A stretch of 64,000 bases of DNA, taken from assembly GCF_024138165.1 (NCBI RefSeq), contig NZ_CP100000.1, forward strand, positions 3,658,001-3,722,000, in the 5' to 3' direction. Positions 34,171-42,076 of this stretch are shown here, piece by piece. This DNA is from Halorussus vallis. Lineage in GTDB: Archaea > Halobacteriota > Halobacteria > Halobacteriales > Haladaptataceae. The position numbers and the translations under genes were made by a program. Under the pieces are notes generated by a model. That model saw only the letters and a program-made list of their open reading frames with translations. It did no database searches and had not been told where the DNA came from. Position 1 is the first letter of the stretch, and the number at the start of each line of letters is the position of its first letter.

Positions 34171-35699
34171 AGGTACTCCTCCATCGAGGACTGACCGTCA
34201 CCGCCGGCGCTTTTTGCGCTTTCGGCGTTCTTGGCGCTTTCTGCATCCGACGCCGTCTCGTCATCGCCTGCATCGGCGCCCGATACCTCTTCTCCGTCGG
34301 ACCCGGTCGCGTTCCCGTCGCCGTCCGCGGTCGGGGTATCTCCGGTTCCGGTGTCGACGGTCACCGTCTCTCCGTCACCGACGTCGGTCGCCGAGGTCGC
34401 GCCGCCGTCCTGGGATTCCGAATTCGACGCGTCGGTCGAGTCCACCGGTTCGGCGGCCGCAGTCGCGGTCGCCTCGGCATCGTTGGCGGCGTCGGCCGCG
34501 TCGTCGGTCACGTCGGCGGAACTACTGCTCTCGGGTGCGTCGGTCGCGTCCCCCGTTTCCTCGTCGTCGGGCGCCGACTCGAACGCCGAGAGGTCGCCGT
34601 CCTCGACCAGTTCGTCGACCCGCTTCTCGACCGACTCGCGGACGTTCGCGTCGGCGAGTTTGCTCGCCCGAACCGTCTCGTCGATGCCGCGGGCCGCCTC
34701 GCTCAGACCGAGGTCGCGCACGCGGTCGCGGACCGCCTCGTCGGGGTCGGCGAACGATACGTCGAGGGCCTCGCGCTCGTCGGACCGCTCGCGGCGGTCC
34801 ATCACCCGGGCGACCAGCGCGCCCCGCTCCAGCGCGAACTCCTCGACGCCTGCGGGGGTCACGTCGGTGCCCTCGCCCTCGATTTCGACCACAGCCACGG
34901 CGTCTTCGAGGTCGTACTCCCGAATCGCCTCGCGGACGCGCTCGATGCCTTCGTCTTCGCCGAGGTCCACCTCGACGAACTCGAAGTTCCGGGTACTGTC
35001 GAGGCCCCGGCGGGTGATGGTGACCGTCTCGCCGTCATCCTCGAAGGTGACGATGTTGTAGCCGCGCTCCTCGCGCTCGGCGGTGCTGGTCCGCTCGGTC
35101 GACCCGCAGTAAGTGACCCAGGTGTCGGCGACCTCCTTGGTGTCCGGGATGTGGTTGTCGCCCAGCAGGAAGGCGTCGAAGTCGACGTTCGACTCGATCA
35201 GGACCTCCTCGGCGTCCCAGTCGCCGGGTTCGAACGGTTTGAACAGGCCGTGACCGACCAGCGCGGCGTGCGACCGGTCGTGGTCGGCGAACTCGTAGTC
35301 GAGCGCGTCGCGCTTGGATTTCGGGACGTGGTCGAGTCCGTAGAAGGCGGTGTCGCCGACGACCTTGGGTTCGTCGCCGAGCCTGGTCGCGAGGCCGAGC
35401 ATCTCGAAGAGGTCGAGCCACTGTCGGCCACGGGTCCCCTCGTGGTTGCCGACGATGGCGAGGAACGGAACCCCGGCGTCCCTGAGTTTCCGGAGTATCG
35501 AGATGGTTCCGTGGAGGTCCCGGAGGTCGGGTCGCCGGTCGTGGAAGAGGTCGCCGGCGTGGACGACCGCGTCCACGTCGTCGGCGACGGCGTCGTCTAC
35601 GACCTGTTCGAACGCCGCGAGGAAGTCGGCGCGTCGCTCGGGGGAGTGGTACTGCTGGTACCCGAGGTGGGTGTCCCCCGTGTGTATCACCCGTGTCAT
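34167..35699 (-). CDS. mre11: DNA double-strand break repair nuclease Mre11
   Basis: The 510-residue protein is a metallophosphoesterase nuclease that acts with Rad50. Signatures are [23 protein letters not shown], and GDNHIP, matching the Mn-binding motifs of Mre11 (residues about 7-150). The N-terminal 370 residues form the conserved core. The last 130 residues are a low-complexity tail of Ala, Asp, Ser, Thr and Glu, common in haloarchaea and probably disordered. Its ATG overlaps the stop of the gene before it, and its stop overlaps the rad50 start, so all three are one operon. Confidence 0.93.
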   Translation of the reverse strand: MTRVIHTGDTHLGYQQYHSPERRADFLAAFEQVVDDAVADDVDAVVHAGDLFHDRRPDLRDLHGTISILRKLRDAGVPFLAIVGNHEGTRGRQWLDLFEMLGLATRLGDEPKVVGDTAFYGLDHVPKSKRDALDYEFADHDRSHAALVGHGLFKPFEPGDWDAEEVLIESNVDFDAFLLGDNHIPDTKEVADTWVTYCGSTERTSTAEREERGYNIVTFEDDGETVTITRRGLDSTRNFEFVEVDLGEDEGIERVREAIREYDLEDAVAVVEIEGEGTDVTPAGVEEFALERGALVARVMDRRERSDEREALDVSFADPDEAVRDRVRDLGLSEAARGIDETVRASKLADANVRESVEKRVDELVEDGDLSAFESAPDDEETGDATDAPESSSSADVTDDAADAANDAEATATAAAEPVDSTDASNSESQDGGATSATDVGDGETVTVDTGTGDTPTADGDGNATGSDGEEVSGADAGDDETASDAESAKNAESAKSAGGDGQSSMEEYL

Positions 35700-36202
35700 T
35701 CGTCCGTCCTTTGCATCCGGACCCTAAAGGCGTTCCGCGACGGGTTTCCGACCGGACTCGTCCGGTCGGACGACGCTCGCTCGTCCGGGTTCACCGACCG
35801 GGAGGCCGTTCCCTCGGCAAGTCGACGCGCTTCGTTCGTCTTGCTTCCCCGCCCCGATTCGCTCGTCTCGTTCGTCTCGCACGCCGCCCGGAACCGCTCG
35901 AAGGCGGCCAACGCGCGCTCGCCCGCACGGGCGAGTGTGCAATGGTTATCTGACCCCCGTTCCTCGCTTTCGCTCTCCCCTCGTTCTTCGGATTCTTCCT
36001 TCATCCTCCCCTCTTCGGCTCGCCGCGTCATCGTCTCGACGGCGCGTTCGAGCCGCGGCGTGCCGACTTCGTCGGCGAACGCCGCGGCGAGTTCCACGTC
36101 CTCGACGGCGCGGGTCGCCGCTTCGACCACGGCTCGCGGGCGATGGTCCCGGCCCTCCGCGAGGTGTGTCAGCTCTCGTTTGACCGCCGCTACGTCGGGC
36201 AT
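35696..36202 (-). CDS. First gene of the mre11-rad50 operon, unknown function
   Basis: The 168-residue protein starts MPDVAAVKRELTHLAEGRD with a short helical domain (VVEAATRAVEDVELAAAFAD) and a Lys/Glu/Ser-rich linker. A second helix (ARAGERALAAFERFRAACE) follows, then a basic, Ser/Arg-rich disordered tail. It overlaps the mre11 start by four bases, so it should be translated with Mre11-Rad50. I do not recognise the family. Its position suggests a role in DNA repair or break processing, but this is inference from context only. Confidence 0.6.
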   Translation of the reverse strand: MPDVAAVKRELTHLAEGRDHRPRAVVEAATRAVEDVELAAAFADEVGTPRLERAVETMTRRAEEGRMKEESEERGESESEERGSDNHCTLARAGERALAAFERFRAACETNETSESGRGSKTNEARRLAEGTASRSVNPDERASSDRTSPVGNPSRNAFRVRMQRTDE

Positions 36203-36272
36203 GGCACGGAGTTGCTCCGGCTTCGGATAAAAAGGTTCGTCCGGAAGACGGTCCGATGGTCGCGGGTCGACG

Positions 36273-36305
36273 GTCGAGTGACGGTGCGTCGGCCCGTCAC
36301 TCGAC
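36273..36305 (-). terminator. Hairpin downstream of the small winged-helix gene
   Basis: 12-bp arms (GTCGAGTGACGG) with a 9-base loop begin 11 bases beyond the stop of the minus-strand gene at 36317. Confidence 0.5.
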
Positions 36306-36316
36306 TTCGGGCAGTT

Positions 36317-36592
36317 TCACTCGAAGTCGAGCGTGTAGATGCGCTTGCGGGCGTCCGAAAAGGAGAATCGGGAGTCGACGAGCCCTTCGTCGTCGAGACG
36401 GGTCAGCGCGTATCGCACCGTGCGGTCGGGCAGCAGCGTCTCTTCGGCGATCTGACTCTGGGTCAGCGTGTCGTTGTACTCCAGGACCTTCGCGACCAGC
36501 TTGGCGCTCGGGGGCAGTTCGCGGATGGCTTCGGTGGCGTTCTCGCCCGTCAGGCGGCGTTCCTCGGTTCGGGCGGACTCGGATGCACTCAT
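36317..36592 (-). CDS. Small MarR/TrmB-type winged-helix regulator
   Basis: The 91-residue protein carries a single winged helix with the core SAKLVAKVLEYNDTLTQSQI and RTVRYALTRLDDEGLV, ending SDARKRIYTLDFE. This is a small haloarchaeal HTH regulator of the MarR/TrmB kind. The promoter region at 36618-36646 has a perfect inverted repeat overlapping the TATA box, which would fit autoregulation. Its gene is divergent from pan, so the same spacer might influence the PAN gene. The ligand is unknown. Confidence 0.7.
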   Translation of the reverse strand: MSASESARTEERRLTGENATEAIRELPPSAKLVAKVLEYNDTLTQSQIAEETLLPDRTVRYALTRLDDEGLVDSRFSFSDARKRIYTLDFE

Positions 36593-36621
36593 CGTACCTC
36601 ACAGTACCGAATACAGACTAA

Positions 36622-36646
36622 TAATATTTCCTCTTTAGAAATATTA
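36622..36646 (-). promoter_or_regulatory. TAATATTTC-N7-GAAATATTA inverted repeat at TATA box
   Basis: A perfect 9-bp-arm inverted repeat, about 30-54 bases upstream of the small winged-helix gene, covering its TATA region (36618-36626). It is AT-rich in a GC-rich genome and in the right place for a repressor site. Confidence 0.55.
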
Positions 36647-36764
36647 CCATCGAGAATCTTATCGGTCGCCGCGTCGTCGGATCCCGCCGCCGTACCGTGC
36701 GATAGTCTGACACTCGTCACACCCACCCGAAGCCTCTTATGAGGCTGGCACCTAGTCGGGCCTG

Positions 36765-37979
36765 ATGACCGATACTGTGGAAGACGTCGATCTCCCCTAC
36801 GACGAGGAGAGTGCGTCCCAGCAGGAGAAAATCGAGGCATTGCAGGAACGCCTCGAAGTTCTCGAATCGCAGAACGAGGAGATGCGCGACAAGCTTCTGG
36901 ATGCGAACGCCGAGAACAACAAGTACCAGCAGAAACTCGAGCGACTGACCCACGAGAACAAGAAGCTCAAGCAGTCCCCGCTGTTCGTGGCGACCGTCCA
37001 GGAGATCACCGACGACGGCGTCATCATCAAGCAGCACGGCAATAACCAGGAGGCGGTCACCGAAGTGACCGACGAGATGCGCGAGGACCTCGACCCCGAC
37101 GCGCGCGTTGCCGTGAACAACTCCCTGTCCATCGTCAAGACCCTCGACAACGAAACCGACGTGCGGGCCCGGGTCATGCAGGTCGAAGAGAGCCCGGAGG
37201 TTTCCTACGAGGACATCGGCGGCCTCGAAGAGCAGATGAACGAGGTCCGCGAGACGGTCGAGATGCCCCTCGAAAGCCCCGAGATGTTCGGCGAGGTCGG
37301 CATCGAACCGCCGAGCGGCGTGTTGCTCTACGGCCCGCCGGGCACCGGTAAGACGATGCTCGCGAAGGCCGTCGCCAACCAGACCGACGCCACCTTCATC
37401 AAGATGGCCGGCTCCGAACTGGTCCACAAGTTCATCGGCGAGGGGGCGAAACTCGTCCGCGACCTCTTCGAGGTCGCCCGCCAGCACGAACCCGCCGTGC
37501 TGTTCATCGACGAGATCGACGCCATCGCGGCCAAGCGGACCGACTCGAAGACGTCGGGCGACGCGGAGGTCCAGCGGACGATGATGCAGTTGCTCTCGGA
37601 GATGGACGGCTTCGAGGACCGCGGCGAGATTCGCATCATCGCGGCGACCAACCGCTTCGACATGCTCGACCGCGCCATCCTCCGGCCCGGTCGCTTCGAC
37701 CGCCTCATCGAGGTTCCCAAGCCGAACCTCGAAGGCCGCGAGAAGATCTTCCGCATCCACACCCGCGACATGAACGTCTCCGACGACGTCGACTTCGACA
37801 AACTGGCCAAGGAGGCCGAGGACGCCTCCGGCGCCGACATCAAGGCCATCTGCACGGAGGCCGGCATGTTCGCCATCCGCGACGACCGCACCGAGATCAC
37901 GATGGACGACTTCGAGAACGCCAAGTCCAAGATCGAGGCCGAGGACGAGGACGAAGAGATCTCGAAGACGTTCGCGTAA
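36765..37979 (+). CDS. pan: Proteasome-activating nucleotidase (PAN)
   Basis: The 404-residue AAA+ ATPase unfolds substrates for the 20S proteasome. A coiled-coil N-terminus covers about residues 15-70, followed by an OB domain. Walker A GPPGTGKT lies at residues 190-197, Walker [11 protein letters not shown] after it, and RPGRFDR provides the arginine finger. The C-terminus ends EISKTFA, not the clear HbYX motif (hydrophobic-Tyr-any) of most archaeal PANs. A CTTATG element lies about 27 bases upstream of the ATG, giving a leaderless transcript. Confidence 0.93.
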   Translation: MTDTVEDVDLPYDEESASQQEKIEALQERLEVLESQNEEMRDKLLDANAENNKYQQKLERLTHENKKLKQSPLFVATVQEITDDGVIIKQHGNNQEAVTEVTDEMREDLDPDARVAVNNSLSIVKTLDNETDVRARVMQVEESPEVSYEDIGGLEEQMNEVRETVEMPLESPEMFGEVGIEPPSGVLLYGPPGTGKTMLAKAVANQTDATFIKMAGSELVHKFIGEGAKLVRDLFEVARQHEPAVLFIDEIDAIAAKRTDSKTSGDAEVQRTMMQLLSEMDGFEDRGEIRIIAATNRFDMLDRAILRPGRFDRLIEVPKPNLEGREKIFRIHTRDMNVSDDVDFDKLAKEAEDASGADIKAICTEAGMFAIRDDRTEITMDDFENAKSKIEAEDEDEEISKTFA

Positions 37980-38122
37980 TCGCCGCTGGGACGGCACCTC
38001 GTCGTACCTCTTTACTTTCCGTTTTCTCATCGCGTAGCCGTCGGCTCGTCCGTTCGTCGGTTTCGACGTAGCCCCGAACGGCTAAGCACCTCGGCGTCGC
38101 CCCCGAGGTAGGTGGGGAAACC

Positions 38123-38938
38123 ATGGCCGAGCAACGTCCCTGGACGACGAAGACGACGACCGACCACGACACCGTCCGCGAGTGGGTCGAGGCCCGCGAC
38201 GCCGTCCCGGCGCGCGCGACGCCCGGCGACGAGGACGACCGCGATGTCCTCCGCATCGACTCCCCTGAGCGCGACTCGGAGTCGGACGCGAACCTCGAAG
38301 CGGTTTCGTGGGACGAGTTCTTCGAGCGGTTCGAGTCGGCCGGCCTCGCGTTCCGCTATCGGGACGAAGAGCCGACCGGCGAGCGGAGCCACTTCCACCG
38401 GTTCGTTCGGCGCGAGGAGACCGGCGTCGCCGACGCGCCCGAGGCCGACGTGTCGGTCGTCGCGGTCGCGGCGACGGCGACGCCGAGCGACCGGCAGACC
38501 GACCCGGAGGACCCCGACCGCCCCGAGATGGAGTCGGCATCCGAGATGAACGTGGAGTCGCCGTCCGAGGGAGCCGACGCCGAGGCCGAGCGACGACCTG
38601 CGCTGACGGCCGGCCTCGTCGTGGACGAGATTCACGAGGACGCCGGGGGGTACGACCACTGGAACAAGAACGACGAGTACCTCGTCCTCCGCAACGACGG
38701 CGAGGAACCCCTCGACCTCGCGGGGTGGACCGTCGAGAACGACGACGGGAAGACCTACGAGTTCCGCGAGGAGTTCGGCCTCGACCCCGGCCGGACGGTC
38801 ACGCTCCACAGCGGGTCGGGTGAGGACACCGACACCGACCGCTACTGGGGTTCGGAGCGTGCCGTCTGGAAGAACACCGGCGACGTGCTGACCGTCCGGG
38901 ACGCCGACGGACGGCAGGTGATTCGCGTCTCGTACTGA
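38123..38938 (+). CDS. Lamin-tail-domain protein
   Basis: The 271-residue protein has an N-terminal region of unknown fold (residues 1-105, WTTKTTTDHDTVREWVEARD). An acidic linker rich in Asp/Glu follows, then a C-terminal LTD (lamin tail domain, about 155-271) with EYLVLRNDGEEPLDLAGWTV, TVTLHSGSGEDT and WKNTGDVLTVRDADG. LTD is an immunoglobulin-like fold in nucleases, extracellular proteins and nuclear lamins. No signal is visible, so the protein may act in the cytoplasm. Function is unknown. Confidence 0.78.
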   Translation: MAEQRPWTTKTTTDHDTVREWVEARDAVPARATPGDEDDRDVLRIDSPERDSESDANLEAVSWDEFFERFESAGLAFRYRDEEPTGERSHFHRFVRREETGVADAPEADVSVVAVAATATPSDRQTDPEDPDRPEMESASEMNVESPSEGADAEAERRPALTAGLVVDEIHEDAGGYDHWNKNDEYLVLRNDGEEPLDLAGWTVENDDGKTYEFREEFGLDPGRTVTLHSGSGEDTDTDRYWGSERAVWKNTGDVLTVRDADGRQVIRVSY

Positions 38939-38969
38939 GGAATCGGTCCGGTCGGTGCCGGGGCCTCGC

Positions 38970-39010
38970 CGGGTAGTCAGGTCGCGCGCCGCGCGCGACC
39001 TGACTACCCG
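38970..39010. terminator. 41-bp palindrome between convergent genes
   Basis: Arms of 20 bp around one central base (left arm starts CGGGTAGTCAGGTCGCGCG), between the stop of the lamin-tail gene and the stop of a small membrane protein. A strong candidate for a bidirectional terminator. Confidence 0.65.
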
Positions 39011-39020
39011 ACGAGCCTCC

Positions 39021-39158
39021 TCACCCGAGCGCGAGGAAGACGGCGTACGGAACCAGAAAGAGCAGGACGAACATCGCCAGCAGAATCGCGCCGTAGCCGG
39101 CGAGCGTCCCGAGCGCGGTCAGCCACGAGGGGTGTTCGAAGTCGGCGGAGAGGTTCAT
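39021..39158 (-). CDS. 45-residue small membrane protein
   Basis: This gene, too short for ordinary gene calling, encodes 45 residues, starting MNLSADFEHPSWLTALGTLA and ending with a hydrophobic stretch VLLFLVPYAVFLALG. It has one or two membrane segments, and its start and stop are proper. I recognise similar sequences as a conserved small haloarchaeal membrane protein. Function unknown. Strong palindromes flank it. Confidence 0.65.
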   Translation of the reverse strand: MNLSADFEHPSWLTALGTLAGYGAILLAMFVLLFLVPYAVFLALG

Positions 39159-39194
39159 ACTCGCATCGACGGAGCGCCCGGACTTAAATCCCTC

Positions 39195-39234
39195 TCCGAC
39201 GGGGTGCCGTCCGGCCGGGCGGCACCCCGTCGGA
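39195..39234 (-). terminator. 40-bp palindrome downstream of the DUF5800 gene
   Basis: A near-perfect inverted repeat (one G.T pair) with 20-bp arms starting TCCGACGGGGTGCCG. It lies 65 bases beyond the stop of the minus-strand gene at 39299 and upstream of the 45-residue gene. Confidence 0.6.
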
Positions 39235-39298
39235 ATCGCGCACTCCGGTCGTCCCGCCGCGGCTATCTGCTCGTCTCGGTTGCCGAACTACCGCGACG

Positions 39299-39496
39299 TC
39301 ATCGCACGATGTCGCCTATCTGACGGGCCTGGCCCTTCGTCTGCGGGTTCTCCTCGACGATGCGCAGCACCTCGTGGTCGGTCACGTCGAAGTACGACTT
39401 GCCGGTCGCGCCCTCGATGAGGTCCTTCGAGAGGCGGAACTCCGTCCCCTGGTACACCACGTCCACGCCGTCCTCGTCGAACGCGAGCGTCGTCAT
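39299..39496 (-). CDS. DUF5800-family small protein
   Basis: The 65-residue protein starts MTTLAFDEDGVDVVYQGTEF and contains KDLIEGATGKSYFDVTDHEV and ENPQTKGQARQIGDIV. I recognise it as the DUF5800 family, a small conserved haloarchaeal protein without known function. The gene has its own promoter region opposite the bactofilin-like gene, with only about 96 bases between starts. Confidence 0.7.
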   Translation of the reverse strand: MTTLAFDEDGVDVVYQGTEFRLSKDLIEGATGKSYFDVTDHEVLRIVEENPQTKGQARQIGDIVR

Positions 39497-39561
39497 ACGA
39501 CCGGGTATGGCCCTGCCGTTTAAAAACCCACAGAACGCGACCGACGAGCGTCTGACGGAGA

Positions 39562-39569
39562 TTTATATA
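39562..39569 (+). promoter_or_regulatory. TATA box of the bactofilin-like gene
   Basis: TTTATATA, a nearly ideal archaeal TATA box, centred about 27 bases upstream of the GTG at 39593, so the transcript is leaderless. CGGAG/CTCCG arms follow it. Confidence 0.75.
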
Positions 39570-39592
39570 CTCGGAGCGGAAGTACTCCGCCT

Positions 39593-40984
39593 GTGCCGCT
39601 TCGCTCCGACCCACTCGACGAACTCGCCATCCCCGACGGGACGACCGTCGAGGAGCACGACCTGGTGACCGACGGCGACGTAATCGTCGGCGGCCAGAGC
39701 ACCGTGGAGTTCGGGGTCCGGGGCCACAACGTCATCGCGGGCGAGCGCGTCACCTTCGGCGGCCACATCGAAGCCGAGTCGGACTGCCGACTCGACATGT
39801 GGTCCGAAGTCGACGGCGAGGTGCTGGTCGGCCGCGACGCCTACCTCGGCGAGCGGGTCCACATCGCCGGCCAACTGATGGTCAGCGGCGACCTCGACAT
39901 CGGCGACGACGTCGACATCGACGAGGGGTTCGAGGCCAACGGCTGGATCGTCATCCGGAACCCGATGCCGACCATCGTCTTCCTGTTCGCGTACCTCTCG
40001 CAACTCCTGCGCATCGGCGAGGAGGAGGCCGCCGAGGAGGTCGTCTCTGAACTCTTAGAGAGCGACGCCGACGCCGACCCCGCGGTCATCCCGCGGAGCG
40101 CCCACGTCAGCGACGACTCCTGGCGGGTTTCGACGCCCGCGACCATCGGCGACGACTGCCGACTCCACGGCAACATCCGCGCCGAGTCCATCGCGGTCGG
40201 CGCGCGCAACGACGTGTTCGGGAGCCTGCGCGCCCGCGGCGACATCACCATCGAGGAGGACACGGTCATCCATGGCGACGTGACCACCCGAAGCGGGACG
40301 GTGGAACTCGCCGACGACGTCGAGATTCGCGGCGACGTCTCCTGCGAGGACCTCCAGTTCCACGAGGGCGCGGTCGTCGACGGGACGATGCGCGCCGGCG
40401 GGGAGATGACGATGGTCCAGGCCGGGACCGCCCACCGCATCGCCGCCGACGGCGACGGCGGGCGCAACCGGGAGGACCACGCGAGCGACGCCGAGACGGG
40501 AGCCGACGCCGAAGAAGACGCCGACGCCGAGACGGAGGCCGCCCCCGAAGAAGAAGACGCCGATGCGTCGGACGAATCGGAAACCGCGAGCGACCGGTCC
40601 GACGCCGACAGTGCCGACGCGCCGGACGACGACGAATCGACGGAAGCGAACGACGGGGACGCCGAAGCCGTCGAGGACGACACCCACCTCGAAGACGACA
40701 CCGACCTCGAAATCGAGGACATCGAGTCCGAACTCGCGGGCGACGAAGACGAGGACGAGGAAGACGAGGTCGAAATCGTCGAAGCTGACGCCGACGCCGA
40801 GGACGACCCGGCCGTCGAAGCCGACGCCGACGACGCTGACCCCGTCGACCCCGCCGACGAGGACGCCGAGATTCTGACCGACGGCCCCGAAGACGCCGCC
40901 GACGCCGCCGACGAGAGCGACGAGGCTCACGCGGAGTCGTTCGAGTTCGAAGGCGAGCGCGGAACCGTCGAGAGCGAGGACTGA
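39593..40984 (+). CDS. Bactofilin-like polymer-forming protein with acidic tail
   Basis: The 463-residue protein starts with a GTG and consists of a repetitive beta-helix-like region in two parts (residues about 15-110 and 165-280), reading as a bactofilin-type polymer-forming domain. Examples are VTFGGHIEAESDCRLDMWSE, LVSGDLDIGDD-like blocks and RGDITIEEDTVIHGDVTTRS. A hydrophobic segment (IVFLFAYLSQLL) separates the parts. Residues 300-463 are a highly acidic Asp/Glu-rich tail. Bactofilins assemble filaments near membranes; a role in cell shape is possible. The long acidic tail is unusual. Confidence 0.75.
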   Translation: MPLRSDPLDELAIPDGTTVEEHDLVTDGDVIVGGQSTVEFGVRGHNVIAGERVTFGGHIEAESDCRLDMWSEVDGEVLVGRDAYLGERVHIAGQLMVSGDLDIGDDVDIDEGFEANGWIVIRNPMPTIVFLFAYLSQLLRIGEEEAAEEVVSELLESDADADPAVIPRSAHVSDDSWRVSTPATIGDDCRLHGNIRAESIAVGARNDVFGSLRARGDITIEEDTVIHGDVTTRSGTVELADDVEIRGDVSCEDLQFHEGAVVDGTMRAGGEMTMVQAGTAHRIAADGDGGRNREDHASDAETGADAEEDADAETEAAPEEEDADASDESETASDRSDADSADAPDDDESTEANDGDAEAVEDDTHLEDDTDLEIEDIESELAGDEDEDEEDEVEIVEADADAEDDPAVEADADDADPVDPADEDAEILTDGPEDAADAADESDEAHAESFEFEGERGTVESED

Positions 40985-41225
40985 GTCCGGCCTCGAACGC
41001 CCGAAACCGTTCTTCTACCGTCGTACCCCCCGCGGTTACGCCGTTTGTCTGTCGAGTCGCAGGTCCGCGACGCGAAGTGTCGATTCGCCGAGGGCACCCC
41101 GAAAGTTCGACGTTCGAAGTTCTCGCCCGCCGGAAGCCGTTACGGTCGGGGTTAATGTAATAAAGATTGGGCGTGATGTACCGTACGAGCATGGGAGAGA
41201 GACTCATTCGTGTCAGGTGGTGCCA

Positions 41226-42074
41226 ATGCACTCGGTAGTGCTGACGAAGGGCGTCCCGGACTTCCGGGAAGGGCAGGTTTCGTTCGACGAGGACGGCCAC
41301 CTCGAACGCGGCAAAACGCCCACCGTGATGAACCCCAACGACGCCTTCGCGCTGGAGGCGGCGCTCCAGACCAAGGTCAAGCGCGGCGGGCGGGTGAGCG
41401 TGATGAGCATGGGACCGCCGGGCTACGAGGGCGTGCTGGAGGAGGCGATGGGCGTCTACGCCGACGACCTCTACCTGCTGTCGGACCGGGAGATGGCGGC
41501 GGCCGACACCTGGTCGACCTCTATCACGCTGTCGGCGGGCATCGAAAAGCTCGGCGACCCGGACCTCGTCGTCGCGGGGTTCAAGACCGCCGACGGCGAG
41601 ACGGGCCAGACCGGCCCGCAGACGTGCTGGTGTCTCGACCGCCCCATCGTCACCCACGTCATCTCGATGACCGTCGACGAGGACGAGGGGCGACTCCGGG
41701 CGAAGCGACTCGTCGAGGGCGACGTCGACGAGATAGAGACGGTCGAGTGTCCCCTCCCGGCGTTCGTGGTCACCGACCCCGAGTTCGAACCGTCCTACCG
41801 GCGGGCCGAACACCGACTCCGCCACAAGCGCCTCAAGGAGGAGACCGAGGAGCGCGTCGAGAACTACGAGGACCACCTCACCACGTGGAGCGCCGAGGAA
41901 CTCGACCTCGACCCCGATTTCATCGGCCTCGACGGGTCGCCGACCATCGTCTCGTCGGTCGACCCCATCCCGAAGGCGCCCTCCGAGCGCGAGGCCACGA
42001 TGATCGAACCCGGCGACGACGAGGGGATGTCGGCGCTGGTCGACGAGATGACGCCGCTGGCGGGGGGTGACTGA
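41226..42074 (+). CDS. etfB: Electron transfer flavoprotein beta subunit (FixA type)
   Basis: The 282-residue protein is the beta subunit of an ETF, starting MHSVVLTKGVPDFREGQ. It contains the AMP/FAD-binding pattern NPNDAFALEAALQTK and VVAGFKTADGETGQTGPQTCW. The order etfB, etfA, fixC-X matches the bifurcating FixABCX complexes that transfer electrons to a quinone and a low-potential carrier. The ATG is preferred to an upstream alternative three codons earlier. The start of etfA is two bases after the stop. Confidence 0.88.
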   Translation: MHSVVLTKGVPDFREGQVSFDEDGHLERGKTPTVMNPNDAFALEAALQTKVKRGGRVSVMSMGPPGYEGVLEEAMGVYADDLYLLSDREMAAADTWSTSITLSAGIEKLGDPDLVVAGFKTADGETGQTGPQTCWCLDRPIVTHVISMTVDEDEGRLRAKRLVEGDVDEIETVECPLPAFVVTDPEFEPSYRRAEHRLRHKRLKEETEERVENYEDHLTTWSAEELDLDPDFIGLDGSPTIVSSVDPIPKAPSEREATMIEPGDDEGMSALVDEMTPLAGGD

Positions 42075-42076
42075 GC

